A stretch of 10,018 nucleotides of DNA from JALOAT01 sp041677345 (GTDB taxonomy: Bacteria > Pseudomonadota > Gammaproteobacteria > Thiohalomonadales > Thiohalomonadaceae): contig JBAYQE010000097.1 of NCBI GenBank assembly GCA_041677345.1, positions 1-10,018 of the forward strand, written 5' to 3'. The first letter of the stretch is position 1. Every line of letters starts with the position of its first letter. This document shows positions 1 to 6,083 of this stretch, in pieces. A program made the position numbers and the translations under genes. A model generated the notes under the pieces. The model did no database searches. It worked only from the letters and a program-made list of their open reading frames with translations, and was not told where the DNA came from.

Positions 1-26
1 ATGAGTGTCTTCCTTGGCTTGGGCAT
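1..26 (-). CDS. N-terminus of an IS200/RAYT-like transposase (partial, runs off the left edge)
   Basis: Only nine codons are inside the window. Reading leftward from an ATG at 26-24 gives MPKPRKTL and then a codon starting AT. An AAGGA ribosome-binding site lies six bases upstream of the ATG. From memory, MPKPRKTL is the usual start of a group of gammaproteobacterial Y1-type (IS200-like, REP-associated) transposases whose next residues run on to a YYHCVSR motif. Those residues are outside the window, so the call rests on eight residues plus a good start signal. It would be transcribed in the same direction as the ABC exporter operon, starting about 157 bases beyond its last stop. Whether the gene is intact cannot be seen. 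Confidence 0.5.
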
Positions 27-107
27 AACCGGTCCTTGGTTACTGGTGTTTCGGCTCCGGCTAACTTCCCAGATGTGCGGTCGAATGGCAAGCTTTTGGG
101 TGGGTGT

Positions 108-129
108 CCATGTAAGCCCCATGTAAGCC
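108..129. repeat. 11-bp tandem direct repeat (two copies)
   Basis: CCATGTAAGCC occurs twice head to tail (108-118 and 119-129) in the 156-base gap between the end of the exporter operon and the transposase start at 26. Function is unknown. It may be a replication-slippage duplication, or the footprint of a past insertion. Nothing else recognisable lies in this gap apart from the stop-codon palindrome at 174-191. Confidence 0.6.
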
Positions 130-173
130 TCTCAGGGAAAGAATGGCGGCGGCAATCCGTTGATAGCCGGATG

Positions 174-191
174 ATGGCTTGCTCAAGCCAT
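174..191. repeat. 8-bp-arm palindrome spanning the permease stop codon
   Basis: ATGGCTTG-CT-CAAGCCAT is a perfect inverted repeat with a 2-base centre. It covers the last two sense codons and the stop (183-185) of the yhhJ-like gene. As RNA it could fold with a slightly larger loop and protect the 3' end of the operon message. On the transcribed side it is not followed by a U-run, so it is not a standard intrinsic terminator. Confidence 0.5.
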
Positions 192-1307
192 GGAGCCCAA
201 TGTCTTGCGGAACCGGGCAAGGGAAATTGAAAAGAGAACGGCACCGATCAGCGCGAGCGCGGCGAATTGGGGCCAGACCACGGAAAAGCCGGCACCGCGA
301 TAGAGAATGGCCTGACCCAGGATGACGAAATGGGTGTTGGGCGCGGCGAGCATAAGGTCCTGGACGAAATCCGGCATGCTCTCGCGCGGCGTGACGTTGC
401 CCGAGAGCATCTGCAGGGGGATGAGCGCCAGAAACAGCAGCAGACCGAACTGCGGCATGGTGCGCCCGACCGTGGCGAGGAAAATGCCCATGGAGGTGGT
501 GGCGAACAGGTGCAACACCGCGCCGCCCAGAAACAGCAGCACCGAGCCTTCGATGGGCACGGCGAGTGCGCCCTGCACGATGAACGCGAGGGAAAAGGCC
601 GCGGCCATCAGGACCACCAGGCCCATGGACCACACTTTGGCGGCCATGATCTCGAAAGGCGTGACCGGCATGACCAGCAGATGCTCCACAGTGCCGTGCT
701 CGCGCTCGCGAATGAGCGCCGCGCCGGTAAGGATGATGGAGAGCGTCGTGATGTTGTTGATGACCTGCATGACGCCGCCGAACCACGCATTGTTCAGTTC
801 CGGATTGAAACGCGCACGCAGGGCCAGTTCCACCGGCAGTGTGGTTGACGCACGGTGGCCTTGCATGAATTCGTTCACCTCCCCGTTGATGATGGCCTGA
901 ATCTGCCCGCTGCCGAGGAAGGCCTGGCTCATGCGCGTGGCATCCACGTTCACCTGAACGGTGGGTGTGCGTCCGGCCAGTAGGTCGCGCTGCATCTCCG
1001 ACGGCAGGTCAAGGGCGAAGGTGAACTGCCCGGCATCCATGCCGCTGTCCATTTCAGCAGGTGAAATCAATTCGGGGCGGGCGAAACTGGGAGGATAAAA
1101 GGCGTCGATGATGCGCTGCGAGAGTGGTGAACGGTCTTCATCGACGATGGCGATGGGCACGTTGTGCAGCATCTCGGGAATGGCGGTGGCGGCGCTGTAG
1201 GTGGACACCGTGAAGGCGAACACGATAAAGGCCAGCATCAGGCGGTCGCGCCCCAGGCTGCGCAGTTCCTTGATGCCGAGGGAGAGCACGTTTCTGGCAG
1301 GGCGCAT
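183..1307 (-). CDS. yhhJ: ABC-2 type exporter permease, YhhJ-like
   Basis: A 374-residue inner-membrane permease of the ABC-2 family, third gene of the exporter operon. Residues 22-41 form the first membrane helix. A long soluble segment (about 45-175) should face the periplasm, and five more hydrophobic helices follow near 180-199, 226-250, 255-281, 286-304 and 345-364. Between helices 2 and 3 is the charged EREHGTVEHLL stretch (residues 201-211), the conserved element of ABC-2 permeases that contacts the ATPase. The ATG at 1307 was chosen because an AGGAG site sits seven bases upstream and the protein then begins with a short basic head before helix 1; an upstream in-frame ATG at 1403 lies inside the preceding gene. 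The stop of that gene is separated from this ATG by one base, so translation is probably coupled. E. coli YhhJ has this layout and similar size. It likely pairs with the permease half of the RbbA-like protein; the substrate is unknown. Confidence 0.88.
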   Translation of the reverse strand: MRPARNVLSLGIKELRSLGRDRLMLAFIVFAFTVSTYSAATAIPEMLHNVPIAIVDEDRSPLSQRIIDAFYPPSFARPELISPAEMDSGMDAGQFTFALDLPSEMQRDLLAGRTPTVQVNVDATRMSQAFLGSGQIQAIINGEVNEFMQGHRASTTLPVELALRARFNPELNNAWFGGVMQVINNITTLSIILTGAALIREREHGTVEHLLVMPVTPFEIMAAKVWSMGLVVLMAAAFSLAFIVQGALAVPIEGSVLLFLGGAVLHLFATTSMGIFLATVGRTMPQFGLLLFLALIPLQMLSGNVTPRESMPDFVQDLMLAAPNTHFVILGQAILYRGAGFSVVWPQFAALALIGAVLFSISLARFRKTLGSMA

Positions 1308-1308
1308 G

Positions 1309-4074
1309 TCACCGCTCCTGTTTGCGCAAAAGCAGAACACCGAGGCCCACCAGCGCGAACGCCGCCAGCCCCAGGGGCACGAAGTAGGCCTGTACATCGG
1401 CAAACCCCAGCCCCTTGGAGAAGGTGCCGCGCGAGATGAGCAGGAACCAGGTGGTGGGATAGATCTCGCCCACCCAACGACCTGCGCCCTCCAGCGACGA
1501 CACCGGGTTGATCATGCCGGCGAACTGCACGGCGGGGACCAGGGTGAAAATGGCGGTGCCGAACAGGGCGGCGATTTGACTGCGTGTGAAGGTGGAGATG
1601 ACCAGGCCGAAGGCGGTGGCGGCAATCACGTAAAGCAGTGCGCCCAGCGCCAGGGTGAGGAAGCTGCCTTCCACCGGCACCCGAAAGATGAACACGGCCT
1701 GCAGCACCAGCAGCAGGAAGTTGAACATGCCGAGGACCACGTAGGGCAGTTGCTTGCCGAGCAGGAACTCCAGGCGGGTGACCGGCGTGACGTAGAAGTT
1801 GAGCATGGAGCCCAGTTCCTTCTCGCGCACCACGGACAGCGCCGTGAGCATGGCCGGGATGAGCAGCAGAAGCAACGGGATCACCCCCGGCACCATGGCC
1901 GGCAGACTGCGCACGTCCGGGTTGTAGCGAAACCGTGTCTCGATGTTCACCATGCCGGCGGTCGCCGCACTGCCGTACACCTCGCGCGCCTTGCTGGTGA
2001 GCCAGTGCAGGTGCATGCCCTGCACATACCCGCTCACGGTTTCTGCGCGCACGGGCATGGCGCCGTCGATCCAGGCGCCGATTTGGACCGGGACGCCGCG
2101 GGCGATGTCGCGGGCGAAGCCCGGTGGGATCTCGATGGCCAGGCTGAGATCGCCTTCGCGCATGCGCTGGTCCAGGTCGTCATAGTCGCGCAGCGGCGGT
2201 TGTTCGATGAAATAGCGCGAGCCGGACAGGTTGAGGGCATAGTCGCGGCTGAGACTTGTCTGGTCGCGGTCCAACACGGCGAAGGTGAGATCCTCCACGT
2301 CCATGTTGATGCCGTAGCCGATCACGAACATGAGCAGCAGGCTGCCCAGGGTGGCCAGCAGCAGGCGGATGGCATCCCGTTGCAGTTCGAGGGCCTCGCG
2401 GCGGGTGTAACTGAGCATGCGTCGCAGGTCGAAGCCGCGCGCTTCGGTACGTGGACGATGCGCGCCCCCGGACGTGGCCTTGGCCGGTTCACCCACAGTG
2501 GGCGGCTCGGGCAGCTCCTCGGTCACCACCTCGCTGAGATGTTCGATGAATGCCTCTTCGAGGCTCGGCACCTTGCGTCGTGCCACGATGGCCGCCGGCG
2601 TGTCACTGACCAGCACCCGGCCGGCGTGCATCAGCGAAATCCGATCACAGCGTTCGGCCTCGTTCATGAAGTGGGTGGAGATGAAAATGGTGACGTTGTC
2701 CTTGCGCGCCAGTTCGATCAGTACGTTCCAGAAACGGTCGCGCGCCACCGGATCCACACCGGAGGTGGGCTCGTCCAGGATCAGGATCTCGGGGCCGTGG
2801 ATCATGGCGACAGCCAGGGAAAGGCGCTGGCGCTCGCCCAGGGGCAGGGCGTTCGGCAGCACGTCCATGATGTCGGCGAGATCGAAGCGTTCCGCCATCT
2901 CGCGCACCCGGGCGTCTATGCGCTGCGGGGGAATGCCGAACAGGCGCGCGTGCAGCACCAGGTTCTGCTCCACTGTTAGTTCGCCGTAGAGCGAGAAGGA
3001 TTGGGTCATGTAGCCCACACGGCGACGCGTGGCCATATCGTGCGGGTCCACCGGATGGCCGAACAGCCAGGCCTCACCTTCACTCGCCGGCAGCAGACCG
3101 GTCAGCATTTTCATGGTGGTGGTCTTGCCGCAACCGTTGGAGCCGAGAAAGCCGAAGATCTCACCACGGTGGATGCGGAAGCTCACGTGATCCACGGCCG
3201 TGAAATCCCCGAACCGGCGGGTGAGATCCCGCGCCTCGATGGCCACCTCCTCCTCGCCTCCCGCGCGAGGCTGCATCACCACGGGACGATAGCCTTCGCG
3301 CTGTTCGGCGGGCAGCAGGGCGATGAAAGCCTCTTCGAGGGTGCGCGTGCCTGCGCGCGTGAGCAGGTCCTGCGGCGTGCCGGTGGCCAGCACGCGCCCC
3401 TGATTCATGGCCACGAGCCAATCGAAGCGTGCGGCCTCCTCCATGTAGGCGGTGGCCACCAGCACGCTCATGCCGGGGCGGCCGGCGCGCATGCGATCGA
3501 CGAGTTCCCAGAACTGTCGGCGCGAGAGAGGATCCACGCCGGTGGTGGGTTCGTCGAGGATCAGCAGGTCCGGATCATGAATGAGCGCGCAGCACAGGCC
3601 CAGCTTCTGCTTCATGCCGCCCGACAGTTTGCCCGCGGGGCGATGCCGGAACGGGGCCAGTCCGGTGGCATGCAGCAGCTCGTCGATGCGACGCTCGCGT
3701 TCGCGGCGGTCATGGCCGAACAACCGGCCGAAGAAATCCACGTTCTCGAACACCGAGAGCGTGGCGTAGAGGTTCTTGCCCAAGCCCTGGGGCATGTAGG
3801 CGATGCGCGGCAGCAGGGCTTTGCGCAACGACGCGTCGCCGATGTCTGCGCCGAGCACGTCGATACGCCCGGACTGGATGGCGCGCGCGCCTGCGATGAG
3901 GGAGAACAGGCTCGACTTGCCCACGCCGTCAGGCCCGATGACGCCGATCATGACGCCCGCCGGAAGGTCGAGGGTGATACCGTGCAAGGCCTGCACCTTG
4001 CCGTAGCGGAGCTCGACGCCGCTCAGGTGGACCACCGGCGAAGGCGTCTTGTGCACGCCGTCGTGTCCGTTCAT
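1309..4074 (-). CDS. rbbA: RbbA-like fused protein: two ABC ATPase domains plus ABC-2 permease
   Basis: A 921-residue protein close in length and domain order to E. coli RbbA (YhiH, about 910 residues). ATPase domain 1 has Walker A GPDGVGKSS (47-55), Q-loop Q96, signature LSGGM (150-154) and Walker B ending D174-E175, but the switch-histidine position is alanine (A209 in VATAYMEEA). ATPase domain 2 has Walker A GSNGCGKTT (311-319), Walker B ending D434-E435 and switch H468, but its signature reads LPLGE (410-414). A linker (about 512-550) leads to a permease domain with helices near 567-588, 727-748, 771-795, 803-828, 835-857 and 895-916, and a periplasmic loop between the first two. The ATG overlaps the stop of the fusion-protein gene by four bases (ATGA). 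E. coli RbbA was reported as a ribosome-associated ATPase; operon context here argues for an export role alongside YhhJ and the HlyD-type partner. Substrate unknown. Confidence 0.9.
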   Translation of the reverse strand: MNGHDGVHKTPSPVVHLSGVELRYGKVQALHGITLDLPAGVMIGVIGPDGVGKSSLFSLIAGARAIQSGRIDVLGADIGDASLRKALLPRIAYMPQGLGKNLYATLSVFENVDFFGRLFGHDRRERERRIDELLHATGLAPFRHRPAGKLSGGMKQKLGLCCALIHDPDLLILDEPTTGVDPLSRRQFWELVDRMRAGRPGMSVLVATAYMEEAARFDWLVAMNQGRVLATGTPQDLLTRAGTRTLEEAFIALLPAEQREGYRPVVMQPRAGGEEEVAIEARDLTRRFGDFTAVDHVSFRIHRGEIFGFLGSNGCGKTTTMKMLTGLLPASEGEAWLFGHPVDPHDMATRRRVGYMTQSFSLYGELTVEQNLVLHARLFGIPPQRIDARVREMAERFDLADIMDVLPNALPLGERQRLSLAVAMIHGPEILILDEPTSGVDPVARDRFWNVLIELARKDNVTIFISTHFMNEAERCDRISLMHAGRVLVSDTPAAIVARRKVPSLEEAFIEHLSEVVTEELPEPPTVGEPAKATSGGAHRPRTEARGFDLRRMLSYTRREALELQRDAIRLLLATLGSLLLMFVIGYGINMDVEDLTFAVLDRDQTSLSRDYALNLSGSRYFIEQPPLRDYDDLDQRMREGDLSLAIEIPPGFARDIARGVPVQIGAWIDGAMPVRAETVSGYVQGMHLHWLTSKAREVYGSAATAGMVNIETRFRYNPDVRSLPAMVPGVIPLLLLLIPAMLTALSVVREKELGSMLNFYVTPVTRLEFLLGKQLPYVVLGMFNFLLLVLQAVFIFRVPVEGSFLTLALGALLYVIAATAFGLVISTFTRSQIAALFGTAIFTLVPAVQFAGMINPVSSLEGAGRWVGEIYPTTWFLLISRGTFSKGLGFADVQAYFVPLGLAAFALVGLGVLLLRKQER

Positions 4075-5147
4075 TGCAGCAGGTTGGTCTGCAGGCGTTC
4101 AGGCCACGGTACGTTGGGATCGGTGCGTACGTAGGCGACGCCGGGCAGACCGGTCTTCACCTGGAGGATGTATTTTTTCAGCAGCTCCTGGGGGATCTGC
4201 GCGCGCACCCGGAACATGAGTTTTTCACGCTCACTTTCCGTTTCCACCGTCTTGGGCGTGAATTGGGCGACGTCGGCGACGAAGGACACGCGGGCCGGTA
4301 CCACGTACTGGGGCGCGGCATCGAGTACGAGACGCACCTCGGTACCGATGGCCACGCGTCCCGCGACGGCCGTGGGCAGGAAGAAGGTCATGTACACGTC
4401 GCTGAGGTCGACCATGTTCAGCACCCGGCCACCGGCGCCGATCACTTCGCCGGGCCGCGCCACGATGTACTGGACGCGACCGTCCCGCGGCGCCTTCAGG
4501 GTGCTGTCGTCGATGTCGGTCTGGATGCGTGTGACGGCCGCGCGGGCGGCTTCCGCTGCGGATTGGGCCGCGTTGATCTGACTGGTGGCGGTGGCGATGG
4601 CCGCGTCCGAGGCGGCCACTTGTGCCCGTGCGGCGCTGAGCGCCGCGAGGGCGGTGTCCACCGCCGAGCGGGCATCATCGGCCTCCTGCTGCGAAGTAAC
4701 GCCCTTGGCGGCCAGTTCGGTGATGCGTTTGGCGCGGGTCCGGGCCGCATTCACTTCCGCCTGACGCTGCGCCACCATGGCCTCGGCCGCCACCTTCTCG
4801 CTCTTGCGCTGTACCAGTTGGTTGCGTGCCGTGACGACCGCATCCTCTGCCTGCCGTAACTGAGCCTCGGCCTGCCGCCGCTGCGCTTCCAGCGATTGGG
4901 TGTCCATGACCGCGACCACCTGCCCCGCGGTGACGAACTCGCCCTCGCGCACCCGTATGTCAGTGAGGCGGCCGGGGGCTTTGGCCGCGATGTCGATTTC
5001 CACCGCCTCGATGCGGCCGTTGCCGCTGGCGAGCGCCTCCCGTTGATTGCCTGCGCCGAAGCGCTGCCAGACGAGCACCGCAAGCACAAGCAGGAGCACG
5101 ACACCGGCTATTCCAATCCACTGATGCCTCTTGGGTATGGCGTTCAC
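4071..5147 (-). CDS. yhiI: HlyD-family membrane fusion protein, YhiI-like
   Basis: A 358-residue periplasmic adaptor with a single N-terminal anchor, first gene of the exporter operon. Residues 11-27 form the membrane helix after a short basic head. A lipoyl-like half-motif follows (about 45-82), then a long alanine/glutamine-rich coiled-coil hairpin (about 84-212), the second lipoyl half (about 217-248, containing KAPRDGRV) and a beta-barrel region to the C-terminus. This is the standard HlyD/EmrA plan, bridging the inner-membrane pump to an outer-membrane channel; no channel gene is in the window. The start is taken as GTG at 5147, with AAAGGA five bases upstream, giving a length matching E. 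coli YhiI (about 355). The in-frame ATG at 5225 would add 26 residues with no adaptor character. The last codons overlap the next gene by four bases, so translation is coupled. Confidence 0.88.
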   Translation of the reverse strand: MNAIPKRHQWIGIAGVVLLLVLAVLVWQRFGAGNQREALASGNGRIEAVEIDIAAKAPGRLTDIRVREGEFVTAGQVVAVMDTQSLEAQRRQAEAQLRQAEDAVVTARNQLVQRKSEKVAAEAMVAQRQAEVNAARTRAKRITELAAKGVTSQQEADDARSAVDTALAALSAARAQVAASDAAIATATSQINAAQSAAEAARAAVTRIQTDIDDSTLKAPRDGRVQYIVARPGEVIGAGGRVLNMVDLSDVYMTFFLPTAVAGRVAIGTEVRLVLDAAPQYVVPARVSFVADVAQFTPKTVETESEREKLMFRVRAQIPQELLKKYILQVKTGLPGVAYVRTDPNVPWPERLQTNLLQ

Positions 5148-5236
5148 TGGTTTCCTTTCTCCCCAAATCGCAGGGGCGCAAAACGGGCGGTCGATGGTGT
5201 CGTTGCACGTCTCCCGCCGGGGCAATTGGAACGGGC

Positions 5237-5242
5237 AGTATA
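5237..5242 (-). promoter_or_regulatory. Probable -10 element of the exporter operon
   Basis: Read on the minus strand, TATACT matches the sigma70 -10 consensus at five of six bases. It would start the transcript near 5230, leaving an 80-odd-base leader before the GTG at 5147. No good -35 hexamer lies 16-19 bases upstream, so the promoter is either weak or activator-dependent. Prediction only. Confidence 0.4.
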
Positions 5243-5308
5243 CCTTTTAGTCCTTGGATACGTAGACAGACCCCGGAATTCCAATCCAACCCGGATGAGA
5301 GCCGGATT

Positions 5309-5346
5309 CCGCCACGGCGGCACTCCGTTGGAGCCGACTCCGTCGG
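5309..5346. repeat. Three consecutive short stem-loops
   Basis: Three hairpin-capable inverted repeats lie almost end to end: CCGC-cacg-GCGG (5309-5320), CTCC-gtt-GGAG (5323-5333) and CCGAC-tcc-GTCGG (5334-5346). They lie in the gene-free stretch between the divergent units, upstream of the predicted exporter promoter. No U-run follows on either strand, so they do not look like intrinsic terminators. They could be a decayed repeat element or a structured RNA; GC-rich sequence also produces short stems by chance. Confidence 0.35.
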
Positions 5347-5527
5347 CGATCCAATCGGGGACGTCCCACGCTTTCGAGCGTCAGTCGAAAACCGAGGTCG
5401 TTCCCTATTATCCCACGGCGCTTTTACCTGCCATTCTCACGAAAGCGCTCGATCTCTGATGCGAGTTTTCGAAGTAACGGGCCACCGAGAGCCCCCTCTC
5501 CAATCAACCCCCTGCAGTAGGCGCAGG

Positions 5528-5542
5528 CGTGAACATGTCACG
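5528..5542. repeat. Short palindrome CGTGA-N5-TCACG
   Basis: Five-base arms, CGTGA and TCACG, flank a 5-base centre within the divergent intergenic region. It resembles a Crp-type half-site pair (GTGA/TCAC), but the spacer is one base short of the Crp N6 form. It could be a second protein-binding site about 135 bases upstream of the TGTAGC palindrome, or chance. The rest of 5148-5737 holds no convincing gene. Confidence 0.25.
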
Positions 5543-5661
5543 GGAAATTACGTAGAGTTCCTCCGGGCCGGCAACAGACCAGGTTCAAGGCACTCCTTTG
5601 TTCCCGACTCCGGCCGAGTCACGTATCGGACCCGTTCCTGGCGGGCAAGCCGTCATCGCTG

Positions 5662-5677
5662 TGTAGCTTTTGCTACA
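5662..5677. promoter_or_regulatory. Candidate Crp/Fnr-family operator TGTAGC-TTTT-GCTACA
   Basis: A perfect inverted repeat with 6-base arms and a 4-base centre, the 16-bp overall shape typical of Crp/Fnr-family sites (Fnr itself: TTGAT-N4-ATCAA). Its centre (5669.5) is exactly 41.5 bases upstream of the start inferred from the -10 at 5699-5704, the class II activator position. A Crp/Fnr-family gene is encoded in the downstream cluster, at 7600. No second copy was noticed in the window. That this regulator binds here is inference. Confidence 0.6.
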
Positions 5678-5698
5678 GAACCTCTCCCAAGCGAGGGC

Positions 5699-5704
5699 TA
5701 TGTT
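5699..5704 (+). promoter_or_regulatory. Probable -10 element of the DUF4242-peroxidase-regulator operon
   Basis: TATGTT matches the sigma70 -10 consensus at four of six bases and would start transcription near 5711, about 27 bases before the ATG at 5738. The usual -35 place is occupied by the TGTAGC palindrome and shows no good TTGACA match, as expected for an activator-dependent promoter. Confidence 0.4.
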
Positions 5705-5737
5705 CCTGTCACGGGATCAACCCGAAAGGAGAGTGCC

Positions 5738-6043
5738 ATGCAACCGATGAAGTTCTTTCTCGATACCCACGATCGTGACCACCAGACCTTTCCCGCACAG
5801 TTGACACCGGTTCAGTTCGAGGCCTTTTTTGCGGAATACGAGCAAGCCTGTTATGCCGAAGGCGTGGTGCCCCTGCGCGTGCACGTGGGCTACGACGATG
5901 GGCGCGCCTTCTGTTTCACCATGGCGCCAGACGTGGAGTCAGTGCGCCGCGCCCACGCCCGCGTCGGTCTGCCCTACGACACCATCACGGAGGTGACAAC
6001 CGCCACGCCAGGCGACACCTTCTTCCGCCGCACCGCGGTCTGA
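5738..6043 (+). CDS. DUF4242-family small protein
   Basis: A 101-residue soluble protein without signal peptide or membrane helix. The N-terminal strand MKFFLDTHDRD, a helix rich in F/Y/E (about 24-41) and the CFTMAPDVESVRRAH segment (59-73) followed by GLPYDTITEV (77-86) fit the DUF4242 family, small ferredoxin-fold proteins, one of which (Streptomyces SCO4226) has been described as nickel-binding. Histidines 11, 15, 49 and 73 and cysteines 38 and 59 are possible ligands, but no metal can be assigned from sequence. The start is ATG 5738, preceded by AAAGGAGAG; the frame is open further upstream but that part has no coding character. It is the first gene after the TGTAGC palindrome and lies 40 bases before the peroxidase gene, so the two are probably co-transcribed. 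Its role is unknown. Confidence 0.75.
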   Translation: MQPMKFFLDTHDRDHQTFPAQLTPVQFEAFFAEYEQACYAEGVVPLRVHVGYDDGRAFCFTMAPDVESVRRAHARVGLPYDTITEVTTATPGDTFFRRTAV

Positions 6044-6083
6044 CCCGCCGGCAGGCGCAACGCATCATGCCCCGGAGGAGGAG

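Noticed and set aside
61..786. Minus-strand open frame of 241 codons overlapping the yhhJ-like gene
   Set aside because: It shares the strand but is in another frame from the permease; its arginine/alanine/histidine-rich sequence has no recognisable domain.
1201..2979. Long open frame on the plus strand opposite the exporter genes (592 codons)
   Set aside because: It is antisense to the clearly homologous permease and RbbA-like genes, is histidine/glutamine/glycine-rich with no family motif, and is the expected by-product of GC-rich codon bias. The same holds for the plus-strand frames at 3001-4134 and 4074-4859.
4896..5459. Plus-strand open frame of 187 codons across the divergent intergenic region
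   Set aside because: The first part is antisense to the HlyD-type gene; the rest has no homology or ribosome-binding site that I can recognise.
5561..5620. Possible tRNA-like T-arm (GGTTCAAGGC) in the intergenic region
   Set aside because: No acceptor stem, D-arm or anticodon arm can be built around it.
5459..5737. Upstream extension of the DUF4242 frame to an ATG at 5459
   Set aside because: The added 93 codons show no conserved sequence and would cover the palindrome and -10. ATG 5738 has a strong ribosome-binding site and starts at the family's usual N-terminus.
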